Source of the DNA: Pyronema omphalodes
Taxonomy: Eukaryota; Ascomycota; Pezizomycetes; Pezizales; Pyronemataceae
NCBI GenBank assembly: GCA_024516155.1
Contig: JAJJXM010000001.1
Location: 1,240,001 to 1,304,000, forward strand
Direction of reading: 5' to 3'
Length of the DNA: 64,000 nucleotides
This document shows, piece after piece, positions 1-11,079 of the stretch. The notes under the pieces are model-generated. The model made no database searches, was not told the origin of the DNA, and saw only the letters and a list, made by a program, of their open reading frames with translations. The translations under genes and the position numbers were made by a program. The stretch's first letter is position 1. Each line of letters starts with the position of its first letter.

Positions 1-16
1 TACTGTTCAGAATACA

Positions 17-436
17 CTAAGCGACTGAAGGAATGCGAGCATACCAGCCATTAACTTTCTCTGTCTGTGAATCCTTTTTTGTATCGATACTATTCGATTT
101 CGCATCGTCTTTTCCCTTATTAAAGCTACGCCTATTCCCACACACTGTAGACAAAAAACCCAAAACTCTTTTCCTATCTCCTTCCACCACGCAGGATTCA
201 TCACATCCCCATGTTGCAGACTTTTGAGATATGAATTGGCTATTACAGAAGCAACCGATTCTATTTGCTCCTGGGGGACACTCGAACTGTGCTGAATACA
301 GGTCTTTACAACCGTACGCACAGTTAGGAAGGCCAGTTGTATCGTTGAAGACGAGTATATCTTGGCCGCAAACTGATGCTATTAAAAAGAGGACCAGAAG
401 CGCAACAAAAAATATCGCTTTCCATTTCCGTGTCAT
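17..436 (-). CDS. Small secreted CFEM-like cysteine-rich protein (possibly the first exon of a longer membrane protein)
   Basis: A 139-residue open frame starts with a clear signal peptide: basic start, then a hydrophobic core of about residues 7-23 ending near SVCGQ. About 75 residues follow with eight cysteines in the order NCAYGC, EC, GCFC, GC, SC, VC, including a C-x-C pair. This resembles the fungal CFEM or CFEM-like extracellular fold of secreted effectors, GPI proteins and the N-terminal domain of Pth11-like receptors. Residues after about 105 are Lys/Ser/Asp-rich and unstructured. No GPI signal or membrane segment follows within the frame. A GTATGC donor-like site lies just before the stop, so an intron leading to more exons left of the window edge is possible. 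The family is inferred from the cysteine pattern only. The start is the only ATG in front of the signal peptide. Confidence 0.55.
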   Translation of the reverse strand: MTRKWKAIFFVALLVLFLIASVCGQDILVFNDTTGLPNCAYGCKDLYSAQFECPPGANRIGCFCNSQFISQKSATWGCDESCVVEGDRKRVLGFLSTVCGNRRSFNKGKDDAKSNSIDTKKDSQTEKVNGWYARIPSVA

Positions 437-2322
437 TTTGATGCCGTATCGACGTCAGTTTTATGTTCGGAGCTTGAGGCTTCCCGTTCGAAATAAGGAT
501 ATCCGATTATCCCAGATGAAAGATCTCGGTGGTGTACGTACTGCACTGTGGAACGTGTGATGATTTCAAGTATGGAAGTGATCTGGAAGAGCGGAACCTT
601 GCTTCTAATAGCCACATGTAATGGTCACTGGCTGTTGCTATTTTCAGGCCCTCTTTTTCTCATCCATTTCGATTGTAGTACAAAGTCAAGTATAGTCCTG
701 GCAGTACTGCAGAATCTTGCGGCACGAGCAATAATTCGAATCTCCCGAAACCATCTATGGAGTGAGTGGTACAGAAGCATAATATCTGACTGGATATGGT
801 TGTAATAAACCCTTGATTGTAGGGTTAATGGTTACTGCATCTCGCTAATTTGTACCCATTTCAAGATCCCCGGTTCTGTAAACTCAGATCGTTATTTGGA
901 CCGTTGGTTAATCATGTTTCCTGGTCCCGGCCTGTAAGTGTCGAGGGGGTTAAAGATTGCAATCATCCGCCGTGGAAAGAACAGGCAGTACGATTAAGTT
1001 TTCAGAAGTTGTCGGTAGGATTTTCTTATTTGTGAGACTATCATAATACTGTAACTTCTGGAAAAAGGCAGCTCTTATGGCATAATATTCTGAATGATCA
1101 AGGGAATGCTCATCCTAATGAGTAGAGGCGAGAGGGATATAGGGTGTTATTTTTAGCCCATCCCGTAAGAGTGATGTTTCTCGGTATAAAATATGGTTGG
1201 TAGGAAGCACTCGTGGCCTTGGAATACCGTATCGATCTGACCAGGAGCTGCTATGTTTAGCCAGCCCTACCCAGCTGTCATGATTGGTTTGGGAATGGCG
1301 TCGCAATTGGTGATCACGGAGTCACAAGACTATGGGTAAGGGTTCTGCTATGTATTGGTGTGGCTTGGCACGTGTTTTCGCCGAAACTTTTCGGCGGCCT
1401 CTTTTATGGAGCCACCTCCTCTGCTCTGTCGTGCACTCTTCTTCACCAGTCACCACCAAATCCCATGCCGGAGGGCATGCAATGGTGGTGATCGCGCGAA
1501 TCTACTCAATCCTGTCGAAATGGTATGCTTCCCCACCTGTTCCCCGCATCTACCCATATCCCACATAGCCCCCGCCTTTATGATGAAAAAAGCTAGAGAC
1601 AAATGGAATTCCTCGATCTTATGGCAGAAATGCCTCTTGATGATCCTTTAGTTTTGATACCCTGACTCTTCTATTGGCAACCTTTTCAGCACTCATTTGA
1701 ACTCGATCTTTGAGTTTACAAAATGCTAATCTAGTGGAAATACAGTTCTTCATGCCCTATCTACTCATGTATCCTGACCATTCGGTTATTGATTGCGCAA
1801 TACTTGCGGATCCGTCTTTCTCCACAAGTTAGCAGACTGTTTTGAGTGCTGAAATGCTCTCATGATACTGCCTGTCGGACGATTACTACATAGAATCTAT
1901 AATAAATAATGTCTATTTCCAACAACCTTTGACTTGTGCCTTCTTCGTTCCATCTACGTGCTTTTGTTCCAGCTTCACGCACGTCGCCTTGTCGCATAGC
2001 CGTGCCGTGACATGACATACTCATCTGCATACATACGGCGCCATAGCCGGTGCCTTATGCCAGCTTGTAATCCCTGTAACACCCCTTGGCATCCCAGTAA
2101 AGCGAAACGTAGTCGTAATGTTCTGAGGCTTTGCTTGTTGAGATGCGTGAACCTCAACGAACTTCCTGAATATAACACTCTGTTCACACATAGCCGTGCC
2201 CCGTCTCAACGCAGACCTTTGTCGCCGTCTCTACCCGAACAACTCTCAAGCTCTCTTGGATTTTTACCACAACCACCAGGTTCGCCTTTCCTGCTCTACT
2301 CGCTTCGCTTTCGGTAATCATC
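437..2322. other. Intergenic region upstream of both flanking genes
   Basis: About 1.9 kb between the start of the minus-strand CFEM-like gene and the start of the plus-strand cis-prenyltransferase, so it holds both promoters. Short open frames occur in all phases but none has a recognisable protein signature. I see no repeat element or RNA gene. Confidence 0.5.
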
Positions 2323-3380
2323 ATGCCTTCCGAGCTTCACACCTCTCGTACGCGCCGCTGGCTCCTGTCCAGTCCTCCGGTGGAATGGGCCTCTATGCAG
2401 CTCAAGGAGCTCTTTGTCAACTCAGTCAGACAAGGACCGGTTCCACAGCATGTCGCCTTCGTCATGGACGGCAACCGACGGTTTGCACGGAAAAACCACA
2501 TCGAGACAGTAGAAGGCCACAACATGGGGTTTGAGGCCTTAGCAAAGATCCTCGAGGTCTGCTACAAATCAGGCGTTAAGGTCGTTACAGTTTATGCATT
2601 CTCGATCGAGAACTTTAAGCGCCCACTACATGAAGTGAATGCGCTTATGGAGATTGCAAAGATTAAGCTCATGCAGTTGTGTCAACATGGAGATCTTTTG
2701 GAGAGATATGGAGCAAGTCTAAGGATTCTTGGAGAGAGGGATATGGTTCGACCGGATGTATTGGAGGTCATTGACGAGGCTGTTGAGATGACGAAACATA
2801 ACGACCGGTATGCCATCTTGTGATTCCGAGTACCTATTATGGAAGATTTGACTCTAATCTTAACAGGTCTATTCTAAATGTCTGCTTCCCCTACACCTCG
2901 CGTCACGAAATTGCCGGTTCCATTCGCGATATTGTATCCCTTAGTACCTCCGCCGAGCCAAACCCTCCCGGATCCCCGTCTTTGAGCGACGACTCTATGT
3001 CCTCTGGTGAGACTGCTACCCCGGGCATAACCGACTTCGAAGCAATCACCGAAGAAACTATAACCGATCACCTCCTTACTGCCGGGTGTCCACCACTAGA
3101 CCTACTTATCCGTACCAGTGGAGTAAGTAGACTCAGTGACTTTATGTTATGGCAGTGCCATCAAGATACCGAGATTGTGTTTGTTGATTGTCTTTGGCCG
3201 CAATTTGACATTTGGAAATTTTTGCCAATTCTGATAGATTGGGGAGTAAAGAGAAGGAAGATGGAGAAGGCAGGATTAGTGGAAATTAAGAGGGAAGGTA
3301 ACAGAAAAGACGCAGAATTGAATAGCCATCGTCAGAGAGAGCTAGAAGAAAGGAGGAAGGCCAGGCTTAGAACTTTTTAA
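2323..3380 (+). CDS. RER2: Dehydrodolichyl diphosphate synthase, cis-prenyltransferase (RER2/DHDDS type)
   Basis: Two exons, 2323-2807 and 2867-3380, give 332 residues. The 59-bp intron has a GTATGC donor, a CTAAT branch site and an AACAG acceptor. Splicing restores the conserved HNDRSILNVCFPYTSRHEI stretch. The enzyme condenses isopentenyl diphosphate in cis onto farnesyl diphosphate to make long-chain polyprenyl diphosphate for dolichol, on the ER in complex with a Nus1-type partner. Signatures seen: PQHVAFVMDGNRRFARKN with the catalytic Asp at residue 49, VVTVYAFSIENFKRP, and LLIRTSGVSRLSDFMLWQ near the C-terminus followed by CLWPQFD. A Ser/Pro/Gly-rich insert of about 25 residues (NPPGSPSLSDDS...) between the CFPYTSR and RTSG blocks is longer than in yeast Rer2. 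The tail is Lys/Arg/Glu-rich. No other family fits. Confidence 0.93.
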
Positions 3381-4606
3381 GGCGCTCTATTCGAGTGGAA
3401 AATTGGGGGTTTAATTCGGGTTCTGTGTCGTGATTGTGGTTTTGTTTGGCGTTGTTTGTTGTTCGTTGTTTAATATCATAGATCCATATGTTGGGATGTG
3501 GGTTGTGCATTATTGTAGCGTAAATCCTGCCTTTTTTTATATACAAAATTGATTGGTGGATTGAGTATTACCTACAGTATCATTGTCCAAGACACCTGAT
3601 GATGTGTTGCACTCTCTATGTTCAAGTGAAATCGAATAGACGCCTACAAGATGAGCACTGCATGTGATAATTTATGCATGTAGTATTCAATCATGCGATA
3701 TCACTGATATAGGGTTTCAAACGGCAAACCCAAGATTCGCAACAGAAATAATCCGCGCATAATTTCAACCTACCAACCGAGAAAATGGATTCCAAGCAAA
3801 ATTTTGATTCTTTCCCTAGCGCTAGGCTACTCTATGAAAAGTCTACAACGAAGCCTCTAATCTCTTACCATTTATTCCAAACCGAATTTTGTAGCCTCAA
3901 TTAATTGTCTTACAGGACGCTCCAATCTGATCACAAAGAAGAAAATAATACAAATTTCCCTAAACATGATATACCAATCATTATCGAGGGAGCTTTGAGT
4001 ATATCCGAGTTCTCAATTCACTTTCTATAGAAAATGTTTTTTCGTGGTGAAATGAACTCTCCCGCCCGGTGCTATAGAGCGATGGGAAGTCCTCCAATGA
4101 CACTTCCGATGGGCTTCTAACTTCGTGGTGATAAATGTTTGGCCAGAAAAGCGAATACCATATTGAAGAACTATGATATTTCTTTCTCTATGATGTAGAT
4201 GATGTGAAGGAGTATTGCTGGCATGTTTGGCCCCGAGAATATACAGTTATACGAAGTCGAAGTCGAGACTGCGAGTGATGTTTATTGAATTATCGTGTGT
4301 AGAGAAGGGGAAAAAAAAAAAAAGAAAACAGAGAGAGAAATCAAAAGTTTGGATTGAGAGATACAAGAAGTCTGTAGTTAACCAAGCTGCCTTACCCACC
4401 GCCCGCTGTATCAGTAGTTGGTTCTGCGGGTTATTCATCAAGATCACTCGAACGTGTGACTATTGAAGCCTGAGAGAATCTTCTATGAGACTGATTTTAT
4501 CGGTCCATAGATAATAACAGATTCTAGTCGTACTATTAGTAAATCATTGTCTTATCTATATACTGATATATCTATAGAGCTTTGGGGGGTTGAGAATATT
4601 TTATTA
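3381..4606. other. Gene-free AT-rich stretch downstream of RER2
   Basis: I see no coding signature. It contains the presumptive 3' UTR of the cis-prenyltransferase gene and a purine-rich A tract near 4312-4326. It ends at the TA target site of the MITE. Confidence 0.5.
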
Positions 4607-4608
4607 TA

Positions 4609-4975
4609 CAGTCGAACCTCTTTATAAGAGTACGCTGGGATCGGAGGGGTGTACTCTTATAATGACGAAACTCTTCGGGACAGGTTGGCTTGGCTCGAGT
4701 GATCGCTTGAGACCCGGCGCGCTGGGGTTAGTGTGTACCGCCCCTCAGCCCCAAGGTAGTGCATTAGCGCCACCTTGACACGAGTATACCCTGCTCAGCA
4801 CCTTCGCCCATACCTCTATCTTAAGAGTATGCTAACAATTTTTCGCATTTCCTTAAGAGTATTTTAGTATCGAGGTTACTCTTATTTCCCATACAAAAAT
4901 CGTCGGGACCACGGCTATGCACTCTTATGAAGAGGTTAATCTTATAGTTGGTACGCTTATAAAAAGGTTCGACTG
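4609..4975. mobile_element. MITE-like non-autonomous DNA transposon, pogo/Tigger (Tc1-mariner) type
   Basis: The 367-bp element begins CAGTCGAACCTCTTTATAAG and ends with the near-perfect inverse (CTTATAAAAAGGTTCGACTG). It is flanked on both sides by TA (4607-4608 and 4976-4977), the expected target duplication of Tc1/mariner-superfamily elements. Sub-terminal motifs of the type ACTCTTATAA / CTTAAGAGTA recur in both orientations inside. There is no transposase frame, so it would need an enzyme supplied in trans. The superfamily call rests on the CAGT...ACTG ends and TA duplication. The Tigger/pogo subtype is inference. Confidence 0.82.
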
Positions 4976-5003
4976 TACTGAGTGTTGACCAATTTAGCAC
5001 CGC

Positions 5004-5153
5004 ATATGGGGTTTGAAAGCGGCCAAAATTCAACAATTTGGCGATCGTAGAATAGGACTGCAAGATTCAGCACTTATCCGGATAAATACTGGATTTCAGA
5101 GTGCTATTCCAACATTGTAAAATTGTTGAATTTTGGCCGCTTTTGAATTCCAT
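5004..5153. repeat. Inverted repeat of about 36 bp arms around an 80-bp spacer
   Basis: The arm at about 5004-5039 (TTTGAAAGCGGCCAAAATTC core) is the reverse complement, with few mismatches, of the arm at about 5119-5153. The arms continue outward with weaker similarity (GCACCGCATATGG against CGCGGCTATGG). The element starts 30 bp after the 4609-4975 MITE and could be a second, smaller MITE or a foldback. No clear target duplication was identified. Confidence 0.65.
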
Positions 5154-5394
5154 AGCCGCGATTTAGAGCACTGAAGTTTAAACCGACTTACTGATACCAC
5201 CGGAGTAAAACTTAGTTATATCGCTCAAATAAAGTTATAGGTATATTTTCTTTATTTGAGTTGATTAGAGAAGACTTGATCTTCAACTATCGAGTGAGCT
5301 CACATGTACAGACTTCGTGTATACATGTCGACACATAAGTTGATGCATCGGTATCCGCATTTGCATATGTAATATGAGTCGTATTGTACATGTG

Positions 5395-8010
5395 TAACTC
5401 CTACAGTCCACGTGCGTAAGCTTCGAGAGTCTAATACTGCCGATCGTATTTGCGATCTACAACCTAACCGGAGTCCGGAGTTCTATGGTAGTTCAAGATC
5501 TGCAGTATTACGAGTGAGCTCGTATGATGAATGGACGGATGGATGCATTGTCGATCCTCATAGGTTCTGTATGCAGACTAATCAATCAGAATGTTTAGGG
5601 CTTTCCACAAGCAAACAGCTAGTGGTGGTTGTAGTAATGTAAGTAGTAAGTAGTACACAGATGATATGGATCACGGGTTTTTTTTACAAATGTATACCAT
5701 ATGTACAGTTGCCGTGCCTGCATACATAGCAAGCAATACGCTTCACTAACCGTGTACCCGGTGCATATGTCCGTTAATGATAGTTTCCTGGGTCGAATAA
5801 AGCTCATTAACATCAGCATCATCCATGGGTATTTCCCATGGTTCCATAATACCTACCTACAGACCATCTCGGATCCAAGATGCCGAAGCCCCAAGTACAT
5901 GAGTAAATACCAACTAAAGGCCACATATGATTCGGAAGATGATCCGATTACATTTATGTAAATCAATAGTAGCACCAATACCAACACCAGCAACTAGCCT
6001 ACGTAGTTTTATCTAGTATCTACACACTGTCCTAAAATTCTCTGAACCCCAGTCTGAAACGTCTAAATTGAACACTATCCCACGAGGCTGTAGTGTCATC
6101 TCGCCTCATTGATGTTTCCCCGTGTTGTATTTCGACATATCTCACTAAAATAATACATTTACACTGACTACAACCAATAGGAGACTGGAGACTAGTGATT
6201 GGAGATTAAGTTTGTTCGATTAACTAGATCTGATCATATAGTGGATGGAGGTTTGGGAAAGAAGTTTTTACTGTCCGTACCTTCGATCAATTAAGTAATG
6301 TTTTTTTGATCCGTATATTTGATAACACGATATCAAATTGTTTCTACCGTTCATTTAAATCTGTAAGTTAAAGTTATCTACAGTAGGACAGGTCAACCGC
6401 TGTAGGGGCATGGTGTCATAGTGTCATTCATAGTGTCATCTATCCGTGTAGCTAAATCCAAAAGAGTCAAAAGCGCTCCTCCACATCCCGATAGTTCCTG
6501 TCGCTAAGCCAGCATAGAGTGTACCTGACTCCAGGACATAGTGCGTTATAACTGTTGATGGTACATACGTAGGAAATGAACGCCAGGCTCCGGCCATGCA
6601 GATGTGAGACACCATGACGTCTCTTTTTAGTTCTCTTTGGGGTTTCAAGAAGGTATGGTTTATATTATCGTGATTTGTTTTCAGTGTTCACGTTTTCCGC
6701 GGGATGGTATATATTTAAACCAAACATGGAATTCCGAGCACATGTATATTATAGGGTATACTGGATATAGCGGTGATATGTTTATCCTTGTTTTGATATT
6801 GATTTGCTTTTGGGATTTGGTATACGGAAAAATCTGGAAAACTCGGACAGGCTCTTGATATCGAGGTGTCGAGGAGTTTATGTCAAAGGGCGTATACAGT
6901 GTAATTATGACCATGGCTACATGTGATACAGGCAGTCAAACCCCCAAGCCAGAGATCTCTACTTGTTTTAACCTCTTCCAACTTCTTTAGACGATTGATG
7001 ATACTATGTTCATGATAGTTTTGTTCGTTTAACAGAATTGCTTCTTGCATCTTACCTTACCTCATCGATGAAACATGTATTACAACCTACAACCCACAAT
7101 TTACATCTTAGATACGGAAGATTCCGATTCTTAGCCACTCATGTATTTACTATATACCTTTACTATTTCTAACCCTACCTTCTCCTTCGCCTTTACAAAA
7201 AACGTGGATATTCATCCCTGTTTATCCCTGAGCAATGATTTCATGCCACATGTCTCATGGCAAGCCGTAACGGTAACTTCCTCAGTAGTTTCAAGTATAG
7301 GTGACAGGTCCCGTGGACCCGGGTAACTTTGCTAGTCTTCATATAATGCCGTTTCACCCGTTATATGTATACCACGATCCACGATGTACAGTTTCAAGTG
7401 TGTTGCTCTCTACGTCGCATATGTAGACAGTATTTACGTACTGACTTCTAGGTTTTAAATCCTAGCATCAGTTAGTTAAGCGAGTGCAGTAATTACATAA
7501 TAAAGACTACAGCCTAGTAAAGTGGGCTGTGGCTGTAGATATGCTTTTTATCATGTACATATAGCGCTATAGGGTTGGTATATATGGCTACCGGAGTTTG
7601 AGATCATATATAAAAGTTATTATCCCAGAAGTAATTGTGTATATACATAGGAAACTATCATAATACAAACGCAGCACAATGCAATGTAAATAAAAGAAAA
7701 TCAGAGCAAATCAAATATGACCCCGATAACCCTGATAACCCCACCGAAATTTTCATCGATAGCCGAGCCTAGCCCAATGTAAAACCGAGTGCACCACCAC
7801 TCGATTGACTGTGGACCGTAGATGGGAAATGATAAATCCAATAACAATAACAGGATACAAACAACAGTATTGGAATCTTTAGCAATACTATGAACGTGCC
7901 CGGTGCGATATATTATGATGTATTAATGCTATGGATCTCCCCCCCTCCTCCCCCTCACTGCCTTAACTCCTGTAGTTATTAGTCAATAGAAAGAAAATAA
8001 ATATACAATC
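5395..8010 (+). repeat. Long dispersed repeat, copy A (inverted partner at about 36080-38935)
   Basis: Reading this stretch on the minus strand, block after block matches the plus strand of 36080-38935. Examples are the shared words CTTGGGGCTTCGGCATCTTGG, GTAATCGGATCATCTTCCGA, GAACTATCGGGATGTGGAGG and ATCGGGGTCAT, in the same order with small gaps. No open frame with a transposon signature lies inside, so the family is not identified. It could be a decayed DNA transposon, a solo LTR-type fragment or a segmental duplication. Boundaries are approximate because similarity fades at the ends. Confidence 0.8.
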
Positions 8011-8716
8011 GAAGGTATTTAGGGATCACTGGTTGATCCCGGGTTGAGGTTTCAATTTTCGAATTTTTGGAAATTGAAAAAGAAGTTTAATTGTGAGGTA
8101 TATATGATGACGTATGAAATAAGATGGATGATGTTGAGGAGTTTGAAAGATACTACTATACTGAGGGTAAGTTTGTTAGAGGATATATGCGCGGTTCCTG
8201 ATGGCGTCATTATGTAACTACTGTAACTATCGAACCGAAGAAAAGAAGGAAGAAAAGAAGGAAATGAGGAGGAAGGAAGGGTCTTCTTTATTACGACCCG
8301 ACTCAAGATGTGCCTATACGTACGTAAATATGGTGCATATATGCTAGTTACTCGGTGCATATAATACCTTCTAACTCCCTCCGAAACTCGATGCGACATG
8401 TCTATGATCATTATCAATCTCTGGTAACTCAGGCATCTTGTATGTTACGCTGAAATTTGTTGCTGTACTGTGCCCCGACATATCGATTCAGTATACCATA
8501 GCATAACACAAATCGAGTCGAGTAGAGTTGATGATGCTGAAGTGCGTCTGAGGCACAGCACCCAGGTGATGGAGATGGAGACCACCATGGAGTATATAAC
8601 TTAATAGCTCTCATGTTCTGTTCACTCGTTCAACCAATTCAAACATTGTCTTCTCACTCCACTTCTTCTCCTAGTACCTCGTCCTCTCCCTGCTCGACCC
8701 TTTGGCGGATGATAAC

Positions 8717-8754
<38 letters not shown>

Positions 8755-10019
8755 CATGCATGCATGCATCCGTACATTGCATAATCCAATGACACCCGTT
8801 GATACCATCTCAACGTCCCGCCGTCCTCCGCCGGCGCCGTCCATCTCGCCTCGCCTCGCCTCAGGTCCGGATTGTCCAGTGTATTTCGGTAGCGGTCTCG
8901 CTGGTCTAGTTTGCATCCGTAGCGTACAATGACTACAATGACAACCACGTTTTGAGGCATCGAATCATAATTGGAGCTGGTGTTATTAGAATTTTAGGGC
9001 TATTCATAAATACATGTACGAGTGAGTGATATGCGTACTTCATCACGATGGACAGACATGATCGCCCACGAAGCCTACGATACGAACTACCAACTACGAA
9101 TTACGAAGTCTAAGACTAAGGGCAGATTACGACGTCTACATACGACGTCTACGATGCCTACGCGTACCAGCTACGAAGACTATGTATGGCTTCCCCATTC
9201 CCAATTTCCCGATATGAGCGTTTATTCGGTACGCTGCTACTCGGGGCTAATAATAAAGTTCGTTTAGTAGGAACGTGGTATCTAAACGAGGGACATGTTA
9301 TCGCACCATGCCTGTACTGTAGTATCTTAAATATGCATGTGCGATATTATTGACACTTGCATTTATTTCACTTCCCTCGTTCCAATCCACCATCACCCAT
9401 CACCCATCACCCATCCCCTCCGTCGTCCACCGTCGCTCACTATCTTCCCCCCAACCCCCACGAGAAATCGGTAAATGCCTACAGCCTACACCATATCTTC
9501 ATATCTTTCGTCGGGCTCCGACATTATTCTCTAGACCCGAGATCAGAGCTCAACCTATAGCGTTGTGCGCACTTTTTTGGTTTCATCTACCGACCACGTG
9601 TTTGAAATGATCTACGAGCACGGGATCACACACGGTCATGAAAGTTATAGTTGAGAGAGTTCAAAGAGAAAGCTTGTGCACAATCGCGCGCACATCATGT
9701 ACAAACGAAGTGTAGTGTAGATACGGAATTCCAATGTGGCGTTGGACCTTTCTTTGAGGATCGTACACCACCATACATAGAGGAGAGGATCAATTTCAAA
9801 ATTGTTAAAATCCAATGAATATTCGGTTCCTGATCCCGTGTAGGTGGCCCTATCTCGGAAAACCCGCTTGTCAAAATATAGCACCATATGTAGGCCTCTT
9901 GTACATAAAGCCGTGGAATCCGGATATGGCGGCCCGTAATGACCTCGAGAGAAACCCGAAGCCGAAACCGGCATTTTTTTTGTATAATAGCCCCCCTCAA
10001 TGAAATTTACACTCCCGGT
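8011..10019. other. Gene-free, microsatellite-rich stretch
   Basis: It holds a purine-rich tract (about 8229-8281), a (TGA)n tract at about 8718-8753 running into (TGCA)n, and degenerate tandem copies of a TACGACGTC-like word (about 9060-9190). Three CACCCAT copies lie near 9385-9410. Open frames here are low-complexity translations of these repeats, such as the His run across the (TGA)n tract. No gene was recognised. Confidence 0.55.
8718..8769. repeat. (TGA)n microsatellite followed by (TGCA)n
   Basis: About twelve uninterrupted TGA trinucleotides are directly followed by four TGCA tetranucleotides. This is a simple-sequence compound repeat. Confidence 0.9.
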
Positions 10020-11079
10020 TTACTCCCCGTCCTGCGCGTCCCCGTCTAATACCTCTATGACGTTTCCATCACGTACAGCCTGGCTCATGGATATCCAACC
10101 CTCAATTAGACCACCACCCAATACTCTTTTCTCACCTTCCTTTTCTTTCCCTTTGCTTGTAGCCTTCTTCGGCCTGGTAATGACAATACACAAAACCTTG
10201 TCGTAGATCGTGAAGCCCTCATAATCGGTCGTAAACTTTAGCTTCTTCTTGTCATCATTTACCGCCGGTTTCGATTTTCCGGGGTTCTTTTTTGGCGGTG
10301 GAGGACCCATTTGTGACCGGGGTTGCGGCGGCCGAAAGTCTTCATCCTCATCATCTGAGCTTCCCGTAAGTCCGGGTAGGAATAACGGCGTCTCATCTTG
10401 TTCTTCCGCCTCCTCCCCTTGCATCCCCGCCTCCGGAATGCTTCCCAAATCCAACGTTTCCTCCGCCTCCGGGCTTTCCTGCCTGATAATCACCGGCGGG
10501 CTCTTTGCCTCATCTGTCAATTTATTGTTTGCTGCCGTGGAAGATCTATCCCCCCTTACATCCTGTTGACGCCGCTCTTCAAATTTCCGATCCTTCCGTA
10601 GTACAGCGTGTATAGTTCCCGCGCGCGTAAGATATAACGAAGCCGTAAATTCATCTACAGAACCAAGCGGCCGGCGGCCAGCGTGCATTTGATAATCAGT
10701 CTCGAAGCGCCAGCGGTTATAATTGTTACAAGTACGGGTAACTTAAAGGGGCATGAGATAAATCACATACCGGTAACTACTTCAACCTTTTCTTGCTCTT
10801 TCACACGCGCTGCTCCTGTCGTTTGCTGCACTTTGGCTTCTTGAAGCATAGGAAGAACATATGGCTTGATAGTAGAAAATACCAGCGCTAGTGCATTATT
10901 CCGGGAAATCCAAGCGGCGTCAGATGGGCTTGGAAGGAAGATGCGGGCTTCGAGAACTCTGTGGTATATTCCATTTGGATTACATTAGCTATGTGGGGAT
11001 GATTTCTAACAAGGGGCGTGCGTATGACTATGACATACGTGAATTGGGTGACGCGGACGTAACGGCGGAGAATTGGCAT
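10020..11079 (-). CDS. Conserved-looking Pezizomycotina protein of unknown function
   Basis: Three exons on the minus strand, 11039-11079, 10771-10958 and 10020-10654, join in frame to 287 residues. Both donors are GTATGT. The introns are 80 and 116 bp. The start is MPILRRYVRVTQF. Splicing gives a folded-looking N-terminal half (...VLEARIFLPSPSDAAW... and VEVVTDEFTASLYLTRAGTI at about residues 73-92). A disordered acidic/proline middle follows (SDDEDEDFRPPQP, PPPPKKNPGK), then a short second ordered block, TTDYEGFTIYDKVLCIVITR, ending in EGWISMSQAV. I recall a fungal-specific conserved protein of this shape but cannot name its function. Poly-Lys and acidic segments suggest a nuclear protein. 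It is the only well-supported gene between 3.4 and 39.9 kb. The start is well placed: the 13-residue first exon reads straight into the consensus donor. Confidence 0.75.

Noticed and set aside
7721..7742. CCCCGATAACCCTGATAACCCC, resembling telomeric repeats
   Set aside because: There are only two imperfect units, which do not match the fungal TTAGGG pattern in register. It is also part of the dispersed repeat copy A.
8622..8960. Frames with poly-Ile or poly-His runs
   Set aside because: They are translations of the (TGA)n microsatellite on the opposite strand.
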